Assembly: GCA_929200295.1 (NCBI GenBank)
Contig: CAKMZE010000033.1
Span: forward strand, 1-8,112
Source: an uncultured Alphaproteobacteria bacterium
GTDB taxonomy: Bacteria > Pseudomonadota > Alphaproteobacteria > Rhodobacterales > Rhodobacteraceae
Reading direction: 5' to 3'
DNA length: 8,112 bases
Made by a program: the position numbers and the translations under genes. Shown piece by piece: positions 6,701 through 8,112 of the stretch. Below the pieces are notes generated by a model. The model ran no database searches, was not told where the DNA came from, and worked only from the letters and a program-made list of their open reading frames with translations. Within the stretch, counting starts at the first letter, position 1; the number at the start of each line of letters is the position of its first letter.

Positions 6701-7001
6701 ACCGGATCATCTGATCTTGGGTGAGGGAAGTGCGATTGGCCCCGGGCTTGGTATCTCGCTTGATGGCATATATACGCTGGCAACGCAGAAGCTGGATTTT
6801 CAGGGGGTGATTTCACCATTCTACGTGATCAATTCAATCGGCTCGATTTTCACGCGCCGGGGAGAAGGATTGATCGGGTTTAATTTTAACATTGCAGGCG
6901 ATACGAGCGCACCGCAGGTGAGTGTAAACCCGCTGTCTGCGTTTACCCCCGGCATGTTTCGCGAAATTTTCCGCCGCCCACCACCGGATATTGGGCAATA
7001 A
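3705..7001 (+). CDS. AsmA/YhdP-like large envelope protein (DUF3971, AsmA-like C-terminus)
   Basis: This 1098-residue protein has a short cytoplasmic N-terminus rich in Pro/Lys/Arg, one transmembrane helix (about 31-52), and a very long periplasmic part made of repeating short beta-strand segments. The C-terminal section (about 940-1075) resembles the conserved AsmA-like/YhdP end: a LRLRDAPAMAALLDAISVIG helix, then LDGQGLAFDEIDANFRL, GPGLGISLDGIYTLATQKLD, and a final stretch ending VNPLSAFTPGMFREIF. Proteins of the AsmA superfamily (AsmA, TamB, YhdP) are anchored in the inner membrane and are thought to form lipid-carrying beta structures toward the outer membrane. Applying that role here is inference from architecture. 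The ATG at 3705 has AAAGG 5 bases upstream and a GAGG slightly further, and the N-terminal helix follows directly, so the start is credible. queA follows after 23 bp, so the two are probably co-transcribed. The length is close to that of YhdP, and I see no frameshift. Confidence 0.88.
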   Translation: MTQTPPTEQSSQKAPPAKRMPRLRIAWHGLRVLAWLICVPIIFVVIACLIMLDREIEAPTWVKSSLIDNIAEVTGDGTLTIGEIYLHVGTDLHPRVRMQDIEVRDAQGFSLARVRDIGGIISPRGVLFEGTVLLQDVQLSGAQIDLRRDADGSVALAFAQDTGPVEQAPDLVGLFDELDQVLEHPALAALEQLSAVNLILRYVDARANRAWTVDGGQIRIDLRDQKTDLRGEFAVLSGGDTVTTLVANYTRERGGRAARFGVDITDVYAKDLATQSAALGWLSGFDGPLSANLRTNLNADGQLGLLNATLEMGAGALQPNAATTPFSFDAAKAYLEFDPADGRIQFDLIEVESAVGRFLAEGVALIEEVGAGLPQSLIGQFQFRDMQLNPTEALPAPIDVDQAQIDFRLGVAPFHLEVGQFHLAGEAFVLSGVAEAIAQESGWQTSVDLQSDVITKDAVLSFWPLGAVSKVRAWVNEHLDIGNLGGLHVSVRKTPTTPLQVAGNYTFSQTQMRPLRGAPPITHASGYASFGDNQFFVMLEEGRVTPPIGGRLDISGTSMAVLDTTSKRSPTRLDLHFDGSLNATLSLLEQPAFGNASEIGMPATFERGTARTHVKMALPMAREFAPGEIVYDVTSDLRRVETTRLIPDRALTSERLSVVADNDGMSITGRAAIDGVAFDGQWRNPKDEAQANMLTADVVLSELFLERFDIALPPGTVSGRGRGQIELTFEDAQAPEFTLTSDLRGVRVAIPAVGWSKPADASGDLRVEGALGARPRVDKLAISGGGLEIAGRMSFRSNGGLDRAIFDTFRVGNWLNAPITLRGQGRGRPYAVAIRGGYMDLRRAQFGAGGGESGPLSIALDRLQVTEGIALTRFSGEFEATDGFAGRFEAHVNQASKVSGTVLPRNGKSAVRLRSDDAGGVIRAIGFSEDTYNGNLDITLSPTRQAGVFDGSLAIRSLRLRDAPAMAALLDAISVIGLLQQLDGQGLAFDEIDANFRLTPDHLILGEGSAIGPGLGISLDGIYTLATQKLDFQGVISPFYVINSIGSIFTRRGEGLIGFNFNIAGDTSAPQVSVNPLSAFTPGMFREIFRRPPPDIGQ

Positions 7002-7013
7002 AGCCCGAGGTGT

Positions 7014-7018
7014 AAGGA
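7014..7018 (+). promoter_or_regulatory. Ribosome binding site of queA
   Basis: AAGGA with 6 bases to the ATG at 7025, within the 23-bp gap after the AsmA-like gene. It gives queA its own efficient translation start in the shared transcript. Confidence 0.8.
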
Positions 7019-7024
7019 CCGTTT

Positions 7025-8086
7025 ATGAAGCTCTCTGATTTTGATTTTGATCTGCCCGACGACCTGATTGCGCTGCGTCCTGCGCAACCCCGGCGATCTT
7101 CAAGGCTGTTATTGGCGCAAGATAAGCAATTGCATGATCGCCATGTCTTTGATCTGCCTGATATTTTGCAGCCCGGTGACAGGTTGGTGCTGAATGATAC
7201 CAAAGTGCTGCCTGCGCGGCTTTTCGGGGCAAGACATCGCGAGGGGCCAGCAGGACCTACATCTGCAAAGATTGATGTGACGCTGCTTGAACCGCGGGCG
7301 GATCACAGATGGTCTGCTTTGGTCAAGCCATTGAAAAAGATACGCGATGGGGAAGATATCGTCTTTTCCGATGCGCTATCGGCGCGGGTGATTGGGCGGG
7401 ATGACGGGCAGGCGGTATTAGAGTTCAATCATACGGGCGCAGATTTTGATGCGCTTTTGCAATCAACCGGGGCGATGCCATTGCCGCCTTATATCGCAGC
7501 AAAACGCCCGGCGGATGAGCAAGACAAACAGGATTACCAGACGTATTGGGCCAAGAATATGGGTGCGGTTGCGGCCCCCACAGCATCGTTGCATTTTGAT
7601 GAAGAACTTATCGCAGCACTTGAGGCGCGTGGCGTGAATTTTAGCTATGTCACGCTGCATGTCGGAGCGGGCACGTTTTTACCTGTCAAAGTGGACGATA
7701 TATCAGAGCATAAAATGCATGCGGAATGGGGGGAGGTATCGGATCAAGCAGCAAGCGAGATCAACGCGACCCGTGACGCGGGGGGGCGTATCATCCCTGT
7801 TGGGACGACGGCCTTGCGTCTGATTGAAAGCGCCGCAACCTCAGGGCGTTTACAGGCGTGGCAGGGCGAGACGGATATTTTCATCACCCCTGGGTTTGCA
7901 TTTCAGATCGCAGATGGGTTGATGACCAATTTTCACTTACCAAAATCGACGTTGATGATGCTTGTGTCCGCATTAATGGGCGTGGCTGAGATCAAAGAGA
8001 TCTACGCGCATGCGATTGCGGAAAAATATCGCTTCTTTTCCTATGGGGATTCGTCGCTTCTTTTGCCAGATACGACATCATCCTAA
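7025..8086 (+). CDS. queA: S-adenosylmethionine:tRNA ribosyltransferase-isomerase QueA
   Basis: QueA transfers and isomerises the ribosyl part of S-adenosylmethionine onto 7-aminomethyl-7-deazaguanine at position 34 of tRNAs with GUN anticodons, giving epoxyqueuosine, the step before the final reduction to queuosine. The protein has 353 residues, normal for the family. Signatures in order are MKLSDFDFDLPDDLIALRPA and PRRSSRLL at the N-terminus, GDRLVLNDTKVLPARLFG (about 51-68), GAVAAPTASLHF (180-191), TLHVGAGTFLPVK (210-222), MHAEWGEV (231-238), the ETDIFITPGFAFQIADGLMT region (282-301), NFHLPKSTLMMLVSALMG (302-319) and YGDSSLLL near the C-terminus. The start is set by AAGGA at 7014-7018 and by the family-typical first residues. 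The residue after APTA is Ser186, where I recall Gly in most QueA proteins. It is second in the plus-strand unit. tgt is often a neighbour in other genomes, but the window ends before it could be seen. Confidence 0.98.
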   Translation: MKLSDFDFDLPDDLIALRPAQPRRSSRLLLAQDKQLHDRHVFDLPDILQPGDRLVLNDTKVLPARLFGARHREGPAGPTSAKIDVTLLEPRADHRWSALVKPLKKIRDGEDIVFSDALSARVIGRDDGQAVLEFNHTGADFDALLQSTGAMPLPPYIAAKRPADEQDKQDYQTYWAKNMGAVAAPTASLHFDEELIAALEARGVNFSYVTLHVGAGTFLPVKVDDISEHKMHAEWGEVSDQAASEINATRDAGGRIIPVGTTALRLIESAATSGRLQAWQGETDIFITPGFAFQIADGLMTNFHLPKSTLMMLVSALMGVAEIKEIYAHAIAEKYRFFSYGDSSLLLPDTTSS

Positions 8087-8100
8087 GCAGGTGTCGTTTC

Positions 8101-8112
8101 ATGGCTAGACCT
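8101..8112 (+). CDS. Possible start of the next gene, cut by the window edge
   Basis: ATG GCT AGA CCT begins 14 bases after the queA stop, with AGG (8089-8091) 9 bases upstream. Only four codons (MARP) are visible, so neither the identity nor the reality of the gene can be judged. If real it would continue the queA operon. Confidence 0.25.

Noticed and set aside
1..8112. Mobile elements, CRISPR repeats, attachment sites or a novel defence/biosynthetic cassette
   Set aside because: No transposase, integrase, regularly spaced repeats or direct repeats flanking a cargo block were seen. The tRNA end could serve as an integration site, but its 3' half lies outside the window and nothing inside looks integrated.

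Overview
The window looks like an ordinary chromosomal stretch of an alphaproteobacterium. It is most likely a Rhodobacteraceae/Roseobacter-group member, judged from the protein character (a QueA with the HKMHAEWGEV stretch, a bactofilin next to an M23 peptidase, a DUF455 protein next to Bcp) and from a tRNA-Phe typical of that group. The assignment is from memory of these families; no database search was possible. I see no insertion sequence, prophage, CRISPR array, toxin-antitoxin pair or other obvious accessory element.

Layout. Minus strand, left part: the 5' portion of a tRNA-Phe(GAA) gene is cut by the left edge (1-54). It is preceded, in transcription order, by a 278-bp AT-rich gene-free stretch. 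That stretch holds a good Rho-independent terminator just after the bactofilin gene and, beyond it, a promoter-like TTGAAA-N16-TATAAT pair pointing at the tRNA. Next come bactofilin (333-851) and a membrane-anchored M23 peptidase (841-2154), which overlap by 11 bp. A 169-bp spacer with a perfect TATAAT on the minus strand and a small hairpin precedes them. Further upstream are a DUF455 ferritin-like protein (2324-3136) and a Bcp/PrxQ peroxiredoxin (3136-3603), joined by a one-base TAATG overlap. Plus strand, right part: starting divergently from bcp across about 100 bp is a large AsmA/YhdP-like (DUF3971) protein (3705-7001), followed 23 bp later by queA (7025-8086). A possible next gene is entered at 8101.

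How the genes may work together. The bactofilin/M23 pair is a cell-shape or envelope-remodelling module: a cytoplasmic scaffold polymer with an inner-membrane peptidoglycan-hydrolase-family protein. Bcp plus the ferritin-like DUF455 protein suggests a peroxide/iron-linked unit, but the DUF455 substrate is unknown. The AsmA-like protein belongs to a superfamily implicated in inner-to-outer-membrane lipid homeostasis. queA performs the penultimate step of queuosine synthesis on tRNA. Its pairing with the AsmA-like gene is probably simple co-transcription.

The most open questions are what is transcribed from the strong-looking promoter in 55-332, which start the M23 gene uses, and how a Bcp lacking the usual nearby resolving cysteine completes its cycle. 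I did not find evidence for an undescribed multi-gene system.
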